Positions 7,220 through 14,545 of a DNA stretch of 14,732 bases are shown in pieces. The notes under the pieces were generated by a model. That model ran no database searches, was not told the origin of the DNA, and saw only the letters and a list, made by a program, of their open reading frames with translations. The stretch comes from Dermatophilus congolensis (GTDB taxonomy: Bacteria > Actinomycetota > Actinomycetes > Actinomycetales > Dermatophilaceae). Numbering within the stretch: the first letter of the stretch is position 1; each line of letters opens with the position of its first letter. The translations under genes were made by a program, and so were the position numbers. The stretch is from the NCBI GenBank assembly GCA_030538115.1, contig JAUNUP010000053.1, positions 1 to 14,732 on the forward strand, in the 5' to 3' direction.

Positions 7220-7633
7220 ATGGCGACCAGTACCACCGGCCAGCTCTACCTCGGGCCGCACGACCTCGCGCAGCGGGTGACGTGCAATATCTGTTCCAGC
7301 GACATCGGCACCCCCTGCCACGACAGCGGCACGGTGCGCGACGATCCACATCACTCGCGTTGGATCAACTACCAGCGACTCATTCGTGAACGTCCCTTCA
7401 CCGCGACAGTGCGGCAAACGGCCGACGGGTACACGGAGGGCGAACTGCTCGTCTGTGTGACCGCCCTCGACGGCTCGCACCTGGACGTGCTCAGCGAACC
7501 CCCGGCCGGGGTCGAGCGCGAGTCCCGCGTCTCCAACCGGTTCGTCCGCTTCCAGTCGTTCGTCGACGAGTCGGCGGCCCGCAATGCGCTCCGCCACGCG
7601 GGTCGCACAGGACGCATCCGCCACGCCCTATAG
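7220..7633 (+). CDS. Small putative zinc-binding protein, function unknown
   Basis: 137 residues from ATG 7220, preceded by GAAGAAGGA ending three bases upstream. Residues 20-48 carry C22-x2-C25-x7-C33 followed by H44/H45, with a GTPC segment (30-33) and R47 after the histidines. This resembles the short C..C.A..G.PC......H..R zinc-binding domain found in small actinobacterial and actinophage proteins. Residues 58-92 (PFTATVRQTADGY...ELLVCVTALDG) look like beta-strands. The C-terminal third is Arg-rich and probably helical (FVDESAARNALRHAG). No membrane segment or signal peptide is seen. A TTG at 7067 in frame would add 51 residues of low plausibility. It stands alone, divergent from putA and convergent with the antiporter gene. 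DNA or RNA binding is a guess from the finger and basic tail. Confidence 0.7.
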   Translation: MATSTTGQLYLGPHDLAQRVTCNICSSDIGTPCHDSGTVRDDPHHSRWINYQRLIRERPFTATVRQTADGYTEGELLVCVTALDGSHLDVLSEPPAGVERESRVSNRFVRFQSFVDESAARNALRHAGRTGRIRHAL

Positions 7634-7662
7634 CTGCACCTCGGCATCACCGACGAGAGTCG

Positions 7663-7680
7663 CCTGACACTCACTTGAAC
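7663..7680 (-). repeat. Inverted copy of the 18-bp repeat found at 7741-7758
   Basis: The complement of this stretch, GTTCAAGTGAGTGTCAGG, matches 7741-7759 with one substitution and one extra base. It can therefore pair with either tandem copy on the right side of the hairpin. Confidence 0.7.
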
Positions 7681-7731
7681 AACGAAGGAGGGGAACCCCG
7701 AGCGGGGTTCCCCTCCTTCGTCGTTCGAGTG
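7672..7731. terminator. Very long bidirectional hairpin between convergent genes
   Basis: A 19-base perfect stem (7682-7700 with 7703-7721), nominally around the two bases AG, extends outward past one mismatch (7681/7722) and a G-T wobble (7676/7727) to 7672-7731, giving about 28 pairs. It lies between the stop at 7633 and the antiporter stop at 7755, so it can terminate both transcripts. No T run follows on either strand, which is common for high-GC actinobacterial terminators. The stem is unusually long. Confidence 0.85.
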
Positions 7732-7758
7732 GCCTGTCAGGTTCAAGTGGTGTGTCAG
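7723..7758 (+). repeat. Tandem 18-bp direct repeat beside the terminator
   Basis: GTTCGAGTGGCCTGTCAG (7723-7740) is followed directly by GTTCAAGTGGTGTGTCAG (7741-7758), 15 of 18 identical. The first copy contributes to the outer stem of the hairpin; the second runs through the antiporter stop codon (7755-7757). Confidence 0.8.
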
Positions 7759-9158
7759 GTGCGCGCCGGCGCCTTCGCCGGGCCCCTGCCGGCCAGGGCC
7801 GTAGCCGCGATGGAGATGGCCGCGATCGCCACGCCGATCGCGCTCCACATGAGGCCGCCGACGATGAAGATCATCACCATGCCGACCAGGATCGGCACGA
7901 GGTACCGGAAGGTCCACACCATGTAGCCACCGAACGACGGCATCGGCACGCCGCCCTTCTCGGCGACCGCCTTGACCATGAAGTTCGGGCCGTTGCCGAT
8001 GTACGTGATCGCGCCGCAGAACACAGAACCGAGGCTGATCGCGATGAGGAACATCTCGGGCACACCCGGGCCTCCGCCGATGCGCGGTTCGCCGGGCAAC
8101 TGCGCGGCCATCTCGAAGAACGTCACGTACGTGGGGGCGTTGTCGAGCACGGCCGAGAGGCCACCGCTGAAGATGAAGAACGTCACCTTGTTCAGCGGCA
8201 GCGACGGAGCCACCCTCGCCAGGTACTCGAGCGCGGGCATCATCGTCAGGAAGATGCCGATGAACAGCGCCGCGACCTCCTGGATCGGGGCCCACGTGAA
8301 CTCGTTCTTGCCGAACCGGATCTCACGCTGGGTCGTGAAGTACGACAGGGCGGCCGCGCCGACCATGACGATCTCGCGCACCGGCACGTACGCCATGAGG
8401 CCCGCGTGGCCCTCTTCGATGGCGTGGAGGTCGAGCGAGGGCAAGAACGCCACGGCGAAGATGACCAGCGCGAACCAGACGAAGTTGAGCTTGCCCTCGA
8501 TGCCGAGCGGCGTCTTCTGGGTCTCGTCACGGGCCAGGTCGGCGACGTCTTCGCGCGCGTACATGCGGGAGTCGAGCAGGTAGTACGTGATGAGCAGGCA
8601 GAGGTTGACGAACAGCCACTCGGGCAGCAGGTTGAAGGTCCACGTGAACGGCACGCCGCGCAGGAAGCCGAGGAACAGCGGCGGGTCGCCGAGCGGAGTG
8701 AGCAGACCACCACAGTTGGCGACCACGAGGATCGTGAAGATCACCGTGTGAGCCCTGAACCGTCGCTCCGAGTTGGTGTTGAGGATCGGCCGGATCAGCA
8801 GCATCGCCGCGCCGGTGGTGCCGATGAAGGAGGCGAGCACGCCTCCGATGGCGAGAAACGCGGTGTTGGTCTGGGGCCGCGCCGCCAGGTCACCCTTGAG
8901 AAAGATGCCGCCCGAGACGACGAACAACGCGAACAGCAGCGCGATGAACTGCACGTATTCGACCAAGGCGTGCACGACGCGGGTGGGGTCGCCGCCGAGG
9001 ATGAACCACAGCGCCACGGGCACACCGAGGCACAGCGCGAGGATCAACTGATTACGGGGCCGCTCCCACAAATGCGCCGTCGCAGGAATCAGCGGCAATA
9101 CCGCAATGCTCAGCAGCATCAGGACAAACGGGATGATGCCCCACCATTCGATCGTCAC
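7755..9158 (-). CDS. Sodium:proton antiporter-like carrier (NhaD / citrate-transporter-like ion transporter family)
   Basis: Polytopic inner-membrane carrier of 467 residues, mostly hydrophobic, with about eleven or twelve TM segments. Two related halves carry helix-break motifs typical of the ion transporter superfamily: GTTGAAMLLIRPIL (113-126) and NCGGLLTPLGDPPLFLG (148-164) in the first, LSAVLDNAPTYVTFFE (334-349) and GAITYIGNGPNFMVKA (382-397) in the second. NhaD-type members exchange Na+ (or Li+) for H+; citrate or arsenite carriers of the superfamily are less likely but not excluded. The GTG start at 9158 lacks a clear ribosome binding site but has TAGCGT seven bases upstream, suggesting a leaderless transcript. 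It is divergent from the DedA-like gene, with 121 bases between starts, and terminates into the hairpin at 7672-7731. Confidence 0.85.
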   Translation of the reverse strand: MTIEWWGIIPFVLMLLSIAVLPLIPATAHLWERPRNQLILALCLGVPVALWFILGGDPTRVVHALVEYVQFIALLFALFVVSGGIFLKGDLAARPQTNTAFLAIGGVLASFIGTTGAAMLLIRPILNTNSERRFRAHTVIFTILVVANCGGLLTPLGDPPLFLGFLRGVPFTWTFNLLPEWLFVNLCLLITYYLLDSRMYAREDVADLARDETQKTPLGIEGKLNFVWFALVIFAVAFLPSLDLHAIEEGHAGLMAYVPVREIVMVGAAALSYFTTQREIRFGKNEFTWAPIQEVAALFIGIFLTMMPALEYLARVAPSLPLNKVTFFIFSGGLSAVLDNAPTYVTFFEMAAQLPGEPRIGGGPGVPEMFLIAISLGSVFCGAITYIGNGPNFMVKAVAEKGGVPMPSFGGYMVWTFRYLVPILVGMVMIFIVGGLMWSAIGVAIAAISIAATALAGRGPAKAPART

Positions 9159-9165
9159 CCAGCCG

Positions 9166-9171
9166 ACGCTA
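9166..9171 (-). promoter_or_regulatory. -10 box of a leaderless promoter for the antiporter gene
   Basis: Minus strand TAGCGT (TANNNT) lies seven bases before the GTG at 9158, so the predicted transcript starts at or next to the start codon. No good -35 is seen, as is usual for this promoter class in actinobacteria. Confidence 0.5.
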
Positions 9172-9267
9172 GTGCGAAAACCGCTCGTGAGGCCGTTGTT
9201 GCCGCATGTTCCCCTTCAATGTGACGTTGAGCGTGCACCGGTGTTCGCGACTTTCGGCCGTGTGCCC

Positions 9268-9273
9268 TACCGT
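9268..9273 (+). promoter_or_regulatory. -10 box of a leaderless promoter for the DedA-like gene
   Basis: TACCGT (TANNNT) is followed by six bases and the GTG at 9280. There is no Shine-Dalgarno sequence, which supports leaderless translation and is the reason for choosing this start. Confidence 0.55.
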
Positions 9274-9279
9274 CGAAAC

Positions 9280-10203
9280 GTGACGAATACCGGCCCCCAG
9301 GAGCCCGTACCCGCCTCCGAACCGGACGACCCGCCGACCCAACCGACCGAGCGCGGAACGCCACCGGACCTCTCGACCGAGAGCGACGAACCACGGGGCG
9401 ACAGGGTGGACGGGGACGACAGGGAAGACGAGGAGGACGACGAGCAGACGACGCTGTGGCCCAAGGGCACGGTGTTCGGCCGAGCCGACAAGATCTGCCT
9501 CGCGCTCATCATCGGGGTGACGATCTTCGGGCTGATCATGATGCCCGCGCGGCCGGTGATCCTCACGTGGGCGCCGCTGGCGATCGTGGCCTTGACGGGC
9601 TCGCGCACGGGCATGGTCGCGTGTGGTGCGCTCGCGGCCACCGGAGCGGCGGGGATGCCGACTCCGCTGGCCATCGCATTGCCGTTGATCATCGGCATCG
9701 TCAGCATCGTCAAGTTCGACCCGATCTACTGGTGGGCCGGCAGGCTCTGGGGCGACTGGTTCATCAAGGCGATGGCCGGCCAGACCAAGCGCAGCCAGAA
9801 GCGCGCCGCCCGGGCCGAGGCGCTCGCGCGCAAGTACATGGTTCCGGCCATCGGGCTCACGTACATACCGTTCGTACCGATCCCGGCGGCGATCATCTAC
9901 GCCGTGCTCGGCGCCTCCGGCACGACGCTGAAGAAGTTTCTCGCTGTCGACCTCGTGTTCGCCGCCATCGCGCAGGTCATCTACTTCACGATGGGCTGGT
10001 TCATCGGCGAGCCTGCAGTCGCACTGCTCGACGAACTCGCCAAGTACTCACTGTGGCTGGCCTTGGCGATCATCATCTTCGTCATGGGCGCCTCCTTCCG
10101 GGCCTCCTGGGTAGCGGAGAAAGAGAAGGCGGCCCGAAAAGCCGAAAGGGCAGCGGCCAAGGCAGAAAAGTCGTCAGCTCCGGAACCCCCCGAGGCGAAC
10201 TGA
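9280..10203 (+). CDS. DedA-like (VTT domain) membrane protein with acidic N-terminal tail
   Basis: 307 residues from the GTG at 9280. Residues 1-60 are hydrophilic, Pro-rich and strongly acidic (DGDDREDEEDDE at 44-55), without a signal peptide. A membrane core of about five segments follows (roughly 72-88, 94-120, 127-145, 188-212 with a central break, 222-243, 256-272). YMVPAIGLTYIPFVPIPAA (186-204) and DPIYWWAGRLWGDW (147-160) resemble the DedA/VTT re-entrant region; DedA proteins are linked to lipid flipping and proton-dependent envelope homeostasis. The C-terminus (279-307) is Lys/Ala/Glu-rich and probably a cytoplasmic helix. Longer in-frame starts back to 9106 would overlap the antiporter gene and are not supported. 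It converges on padR. The family call is from hydropathy and partial motif resemblance, not a full signature. Confidence 0.7.
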   Translation: MTNTGPQEPVPASEPDDPPTQPTERGTPPDLSTESDEPRGDRVDGDDREDEEDDEQTTLWPKGTVFGRADKICLALIIGVTIFGLIMMPARPVILTWAPLAIVALTGSRTGMVACGALAATGAAGMPTPLAIALPLIIGIVSIVKFDPIYWWAGRLWGDWFIKAMAGQTKRSQKRAARAEALARKYMVPAIGLTYIPFVPIPAAIIYAVLGASGTTLKKFLAVDLVFAAIAQVIYFTMGWFIGEPAVALLDELAKYSLWLALAIIIFVMGASFRASWVAEKEKAARKAERAAAKAEKSSAPEPPEAN

Positions 10204-10265
10204 CGGAACTCGCGCGTACACCTGCCCCCTACCCGGCCCGGCTTGTGTACCTCGACCACGCCCCT

Positions 10266-10290
10266 CATCGGCCCCGCTCAGCGGCCGATG
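10266..10290. terminator. Inverted repeat between convergent DedA-like and PadR genes
   Basis: CATCGGCC and GGCCGATG (8-base arms) enclose nine bases that themselves contribute to an alternative CCGCT/AGCGG stem. It overlaps the PadR stop codon (10278-10280) and lies 62 bases after the DedA-like stop. It could terminate the plus-strand transcript. There is no T run. Confidence 0.4.
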
Positions 10291-10841
10291 CCGCCGCTGC
10301 GCGCCCGCGCCTCCACCTGGTCTAGCCACGTGAGTTCGGCCTCTGTCGTGTAGATGAGCCGCTCGATCACGAGCAGCCGAGAGAGCTCGCCCACCCCGTT
10401 GCTCGCGGCTCCGGAGGCGGCCTCGACCGCGTCCTCAGCCTTCGCCTTCTCGCGGGTCAGGGCGCGCAGGTGTTCCATCGACGCGAACCGTTGCCGCTGC
10501 ACGAGAGCGGCGAGGTCGACGCCGTCGACCGACACCGCGAGCGCGAGCTTGATGGCCAGTTCGTCGCGCGGCACCTCGGCGGAGGCGACGGGTGCTGACC
10601 ACCAACCCTCCACCTCCGCGCGTCCGGCGTCGGTGAGGCGGTACGCGATCTTCCCCTCCTCGTCGGGTCCGCTGTCGGCGGCGACGAGGCCGTCGCGCTC
10701 GAGCCGCCCCAGGGTCGTGTAGACCTGACCGACATTGAGCGGCCATGACTCCCCCGTGCGGGCGAGCCACATCGTGCGTAGCTGGGCACCGTACGCCGGG
10801 CCCTCCGTGAGGAGGGCGAGCAGGCCGTGTTTCACAGACAT
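10278..10841 (-). CDS. PadR-family transcriptional regulator
   Basis: 187 residues with a winged-helix domain at about 1-80: LLALLTEGPAYGAQL (7-21), recognition-helix region LNVGQVYTTLGRLERDGLV (35-53), and wing into YRLTDAGRAEVEGWW (67-81). A C-terminal helical dimerisation arm spans about 90-180. This is a standard PadR length with both halves intact. The ATG at 10841 is preceded by GAGGAGGGG, which overlaps the permease stop at 10854-10856, so it is translated from the same mRNA as the ABC genes. PadR regulators next to ABC transporters usually repress their own operon until a compound is bound; here the regulator is the last gene, so autoregulation would act at the promoter upstream of the ATPase. 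The ligand is unknown. Confidence 0.92.
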   Translation of the reverse strand: MSVKHGLLALLTEGPAYGAQLRTMWLARTGESWPLNVGQVYTTLGRLERDGLVAADSGPDEEGKIAYRLTDAGRAEVEGWWSAPVASAEVPRDELAIKLALAVSVDGVDLAALVQRQRFASMEHLRALTREKAKAEDAVEAASGAASNGVGELSRLLVIERLIYTTEAELTWLDQVEARARSGGIGR

Positions 10842-10853
10842 GTCATCCCCTCC

Positions 10854-13850
10854 TCAGTCCGCCCGTCTGGTCATGTCGACGGGTCGGCCCGCGAACAGCG
10901 CTCCGAACGCGGCGGCCACGAGCGGCACAGCGACGAGTGCGGCGAGCAGGAGCGGCCACGGCACCACCACGAACCCCTCAGCGAGAGCGCGCAGATTGGC
11001 ACCGACCTCCGCGAGAACTTCGGAGAACGTGCGGTCGCCTGCCCTCATGAACGGCCCTGGCGGTGTGGCTGTCACAGCCAGGCCGAACACGACTCCCGGT
11101 ACCGCGCCGACGAGAAGGCCGATCGTGATGCCGATGAGCGCAAGGCCGCCCGACTGCCAGGCCGCGATCCGCCTGCGGATACCCGGCGAAGCTCCGACGG
11201 CCCCGAGGCTAGCGAGGTCGCGCCGAGCCTCGCCGATGGCGAGCGCGGTGGCCGTGACAGTAGCGACGAGGGTCAGCAGAGCGAACAGACCGCCGATGAT
11301 CCCCAGCACGGCCCAGTTCTGCGATTGGTACCCGCGTTCGACGGGAGCCCCGAAAGGTCCGCCGACAGCGCGGTTGACGGCGGCGGCCTGTTCGTCCGTG
11401 AGTCCGAGCCGGTCGACTCCGGTCGTATCGGCCGTCGCCGACACGAAGTACACGGGCCAGGCGGCGTCGTGCGTACCCAACCGGGCGGCGGTCGCGGGCG
11501 AGACGATCACGCCGATCCGCTGCCCCTGCACCTGAATCAGCGGCACGTCACCGGTAACGGCGGGCACCGTCAGCACACTCGGCGCAGACGTCCACGCAGA
11601 ATCGCCCGCCTCCTGGTCGAACGCGTACGTCCCACGGAAGAGCGAGACGTGACCGGTCTGGTCGATCACCGGGCTGGGCGTGGCCAAGGCCACTGCCCCT
11701 CCGCTCCGCAGAGCCTCGGTGGCCTGCGCCGTGAGGCCGAACGTGTCACGTGCGGCCTCCGGTTCGGCGGCGAGCACCTTGAGTCCCTCACCGTTGGGCA
11801 GGGCGGAGGTGCAGGGCACCTGGTACCCGACCCACGTGCGGGTGGTGATGTCGCAGCCGGGTGTGACCACGCCGGTTCCGGTCGCTTCGGTGCCATCTTC
11901 GTTCAGCCCTTCGCCGAAGAAGTACGTCATCCGACTCGCGAGCACGCCGGGCACAGCCGCCTCGACAGCCCCCACGAGATCCGTCGCGGGGTCGTCGCTC
12001 TCAGGACGCAACTGCATGGCTCCGATCGGCGCCGACGGCACGTAGTCGCGCCGCGCACGTTCGTCGGCGGAAGCCGCCACGATGCCGAACGCGGACAGGG
12101 CGATGGCGCCAGCCATCACCGCCGCGACCGTCGAGGTGGCTCGGCCGCGCAGGCGAGAGGCGTCGCGCGCCGCGATCCGCGCGGGCACCGGCATCCGGGA
12201 GGCGGACCGCCCGACGCGCGTCAACACCGTCGGCACGAGCAGCAGCGCCCCAGAGACGAGCCCTGCCACACCCACGACCGCGACGAACACGGAGTCGGAA
12301 TTGTTGATCGCTCCGTACGGCAGCGCCGCCGCGAGCACGCTTGCCACCGCTCCGATCAGGACGAGCACGACACCGATGAGGGGCTGCCGTCGCCGCACCG
12401 GAGGCGAAACCTCGTCACCGCCGAGGACACCCGCGATCTCGAGGTCGCCGAGCCTACGCGCGGGAATGACGGCCGCGATGACGCAGGCCAGCAGGCCACA
12501 GACGGCGATGACGAGCACGAGCCGAACGGGGATGTCGAGCGGGCCGTACCCGCTGGAGTCGATCGCGTAACCGGTAGCAGCCACGCCCGCGACGACGGCC
12601 ACGCCCACGACCACCCCGGTGACGACGGCGGCGGCGCCGAGCAGCACGGCCTCCGTGATCATCGTGCGGCGCAACTGCGACGCCGGAGCACCGTTCGCCG
12701 CAGCGAGCGCGAGCATGCGGCGCTGGCGCGAGGCCATCACAGTGAACGCAGGGCCGGCGATGAGGCAGCTCACGGCGAGCATGAGCACGGTGGGCAGAAT
12801 CGGGTCGAAGGCGCCACTAGGACCAGGGTCCACGCCCGATCCGGGGATCGTGCCGAGCGGCTGCCACGGCGGCGAATCCAGCACCGCCCGCGAGATGACG
12901 ACGAGACCGAACTCGTTGAGCCGCTGCACCTGCTCCCAGGTGACGGGAGTGGAGCTGTCGACGAGGAAGCCGCCACCCGGCAGGGTGTCCGCGGCTGGCA
13001 GGTAGCTGATCAGGTGATATGCACCTTCTGGGGTCTTCGCGGAGGTGCCGGTACCCACGACTGTGACCGTGTCGGTGCCGAAGACACTGGAAAGCGTGGG
13101 GCTGCTGATCGTGCCGGAGGTGGGCAGCCCGAGAGCCCGGCCCGCGTCGGTGACGACGACCTCTCCGGGGGCCGACGGCCAACGGCCGCTGGTCAGCTCG
13201 ACCATGCCGCGGAATACGTCGCGCTGGGCATCCGCCTGCAGGATGCGGGCCTGCCGGTAGTCGAAGTCGATGCCGAGCGGTACGGAATTGGTGGTGAACG
13301 GCACCACAGGAGCGCCGACCAGCTCGCTCAGAGGCGCCACCACGGCGGCGGGCTCGACCGGGCCCCGCGCCGGAACGACGAGCCCGGGGATGGCTCGGGC
13401 CGGAACGCAGTTCGGCCCATCGATCTCCTTGTCGGGGTTTTCGCCCCAAGCGAACGACGGCAGGCCACCGGACTGGCCGCGCTCGCCTCCGCAGCTGACG
13501 CGCAGTGCCCCGTCGGGCGACTGCGTGAGCCGGTGCGGGCCGCCGTTGAGCAGCAGTGCCGCCGAGGATCCGATGACGGCATCCGGGTTCTCGGCGGTCC
13601 GCACGTCGGCGGTCTCGTACAGGCCGACGGCGGCGACCATGATCGCCATCGGCAGCGCGATCATCAGCATCACGAGCAGGCTGCGCCCGCGGTGCGCCCG
13701 GATGTCGCGTCGCGCCATGCGGGAGGCGATGCGCCACCCGGCCCAGCGGGCATGAGACGACCGGGCTTGCGGTGAGCGAAGCGGGCTCGGAGCTCGCTCG
13801 GAGCGAGGCGCCGGCGAGACTTGCTCCTGCGGCAAGGTGTCGCGGGCCAT
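10854..13850 (-). CDS. FtsX-like ABC transporter permease
   Basis: 998 residues from ATG 13850, chosen because GAGGAG sits six bases upstream and the start overlaps the ATPase stop as TGATG; GTG 13853 is the alternative. Architecture: cytoplasmic Arg/Ser-rich tail, TM1 about 57-77, a first large extracellular loop (80-350), FtsX block with TMs near 351-371, 397-424 and 441-463, two linking TMs (489-510, 521-541), TM near 574-594, a second extracellular loop (600-845), and a final FtsX block with TMs near 847-871, 899-925 and 965-987. That makes ten TMs in two repeats. The motif ARRDLASLGAVGASPGIRRR (875-894) is typical of the FtsX coupling region, with a degenerate copy at 375-395. Each extracellular loop has a cysteine pair (C120/C148 and C666/C680). 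The role is export or mechanotransmission with the upstream ATPase; substrate unknown. Confidence 0.93.
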   Translation of the reverse strand: MARDTLPQEQVSPAPRSERAPSPLRSPQARSSHARWAGWRIASRMARRDIRAHRGRSLLVMLMIALPMAIMVAAVGLYETADVRTAENPDAVIGSSAALLLNGGPHRLTQSPDGALRVSCGGERGQSGGLPSFAWGENPDKEIDGPNCVPARAIPGLVVPARGPVEPAAVVAPLSELVGAPVVPFTTNSVPLGIDFDYRQARILQADAQRDVFRGMVELTSGRWPSAPGEVVVTDAGRALGLPTSGTISSPTLSSVFGTDTVTVVGTGTSAKTPEGAYHLISYLPAADTLPGGGFLVDSSTPVTWEQVQRLNEFGLVVISRAVLDSPPWQPLGTIPGSGVDPGPSGAFDPILPTVLMLAVSCLIAGPAFTVMASRQRRMLALAAANGAPASQLRRTMITEAVLLGAAAVVTGVVVGVAVVAGVAATGYAIDSSGYGPLDIPVRLVLVIAVCGLLACVIAAVIPARRLGDLEIAGVLGGDEVSPPVRRRQPLIGVVLVLIGAVASVLAAALPYGAINNSDSVFVAVVGVAGLVSGALLLVPTVLTRVGRSASRMPVPARIAARDASRLRGRATSTVAAVMAGAIALSAFGIVAASADERARRDYVPSAPIGAMQLRPESDDPATDLVGAVEAAVPGVLASRMTYFFGEGLNEDGTEATGTGVVTPGCDITTRTWVGYQVPCTSALPNGEGLKVLAAEPEAARDTFGLTAQATEALRSGGAVALATPSPVIDQTGHVSLFRGTYAFDQEAGDSAWTSAPSVLTVPAVTGDVPLIQVQGQRIGVIVSPATAARLGTHDAAWPVYFVSATADTTGVDRLGLTDEQAAAVNRAVGGPFGAPVERGYQSQNWAVLGIIGGLFALLTLVATVTATALAIGEARRDLASLGAVGASPGIRRRIAAWQSGGLALIGITIGLLVGAVPGVVFGLAVTATPPGPFMRAGDRTFSEVLAEVGANLRALAEGFVVVPWPLLLAALVAVPLVAAAFGALFAGRPVDMTRRAD

Positions 13851-14545
13851 CACGCGCTCCTCGGCTCGGAGCCTTCCACGATGCGGCCGTCGCGCAGGTA
13901 GATCACCCGGTCGGCCCAGGCAGCGTGGCGGGGCTCGTGCGTGACGAGCAGGCCCGCGGCACCGCTGTCGATACGGCTGCGCAGCAGCCGGAGAATGCCC
14001 TCACCTGTCACGGAGTCGACCGCACCAGTCGGTTCGTCGGCCAGCACCAACGAACGGGAGCCGATGAGCGCTCGCGCGATCGCGACGCGCTGCCGCTGAC
14101 CACCCGACATCTCGTCGGGGAACCGGTCTGCGACCTCCGCGAGACCGATCTCCGTCAACGCTTCGAGGGCCTTCGCACGCACGTCGGCGATGGAGAGCCC
14201 GTCGAGTTCGAGTGGCAGCCCGATGTTCTCGGCAGCCGTGAGCGACCCGACGAGGTTGAAGTCTTGAAATACGAACCCGACCGCGCGCCGCCGCAGTGTG
14301 GCGAGTTCGTCTTGCCCCATGTCTCCGAGGTCTGCACCGTTGACCAGCACACGCCCGGAGGTCGCACGGTCGAGTCCACCCGCGAGGTTCAGCAGCGTCG
14401 ACTTGCCCGAGCCCGAGGGCCCCATCACGGCAACGAGCTCGCCGGCCTCGACGCGCAGCGACACGCCGTCGAGGGCGCGCACCTCGGCCTCCCCAGCTCC
14501 GTGCACTCGCGTGACGTCTACCAGCTCCAATACCGAACCGGACAT
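13850..14545 (-). CDS. ABC transporter ATP-binding protein (MacB/LolD-like)
   Basis: 231 residues, the normal length for this class. Walker A GPSGSGKST (42-50), Q-loop Q94 in FQDFNLV, signature MSGGQRQRVAIARAL (146-160; M replaces the usual L), Walker B LVLADEP (166-172), D-loop region TGAVD (173-177; V where L is common) and H-loop H203 in VTHEP. All catalytic residues are present. ATG 14545 has AGGAG five bases upstream, and this start gives the normal family N-terminus (LELVDVTRVHG). The stop overlaps the permease start, so the two subunits are translationally coupled. It energises the FtsX-type permease downstream and is the first certain gene of the operon. Confidence 0.96.
   Translation of the reverse strand: MSGSVLELVDVTRVHGAGEAEVRALDGVSLRVEAGELVAVMGPSGSGKSTLLNLAGGLDRATSGRVLVNGADLGDMGQDELATLRRRAVGFVFQDFNLVGSLTAAENIGLPLELDGLSIADVRAKALEALTEIGLAEVADRFPDEMSGGQRQRVAIARALIGSRSLVLADEPTGAVDSVTGEGILRLLRSRIDSGAAGLLVTHEPRHAAWADRVIYLRDGRIVEGSEPRSA

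Noticed and set aside
7752..9224. 490-codon plus-strand open frame opposite the antiporter gene
   Set aside because: It is highly charged and repetitive (HRDRDE-type composition), mirroring the hydrophobic antiporter codons; there is no ribosome binding site.
10827..13775. 982-codon plus-strand open frame opposite the ABC permease
   Set aside because: The product is an Arg/His/Asp-rich low-complexity sequence with no fold signals. Long antisense frames are expected in high-GC coding DNA, and the opposite strand has a well-formed FtsX permease.
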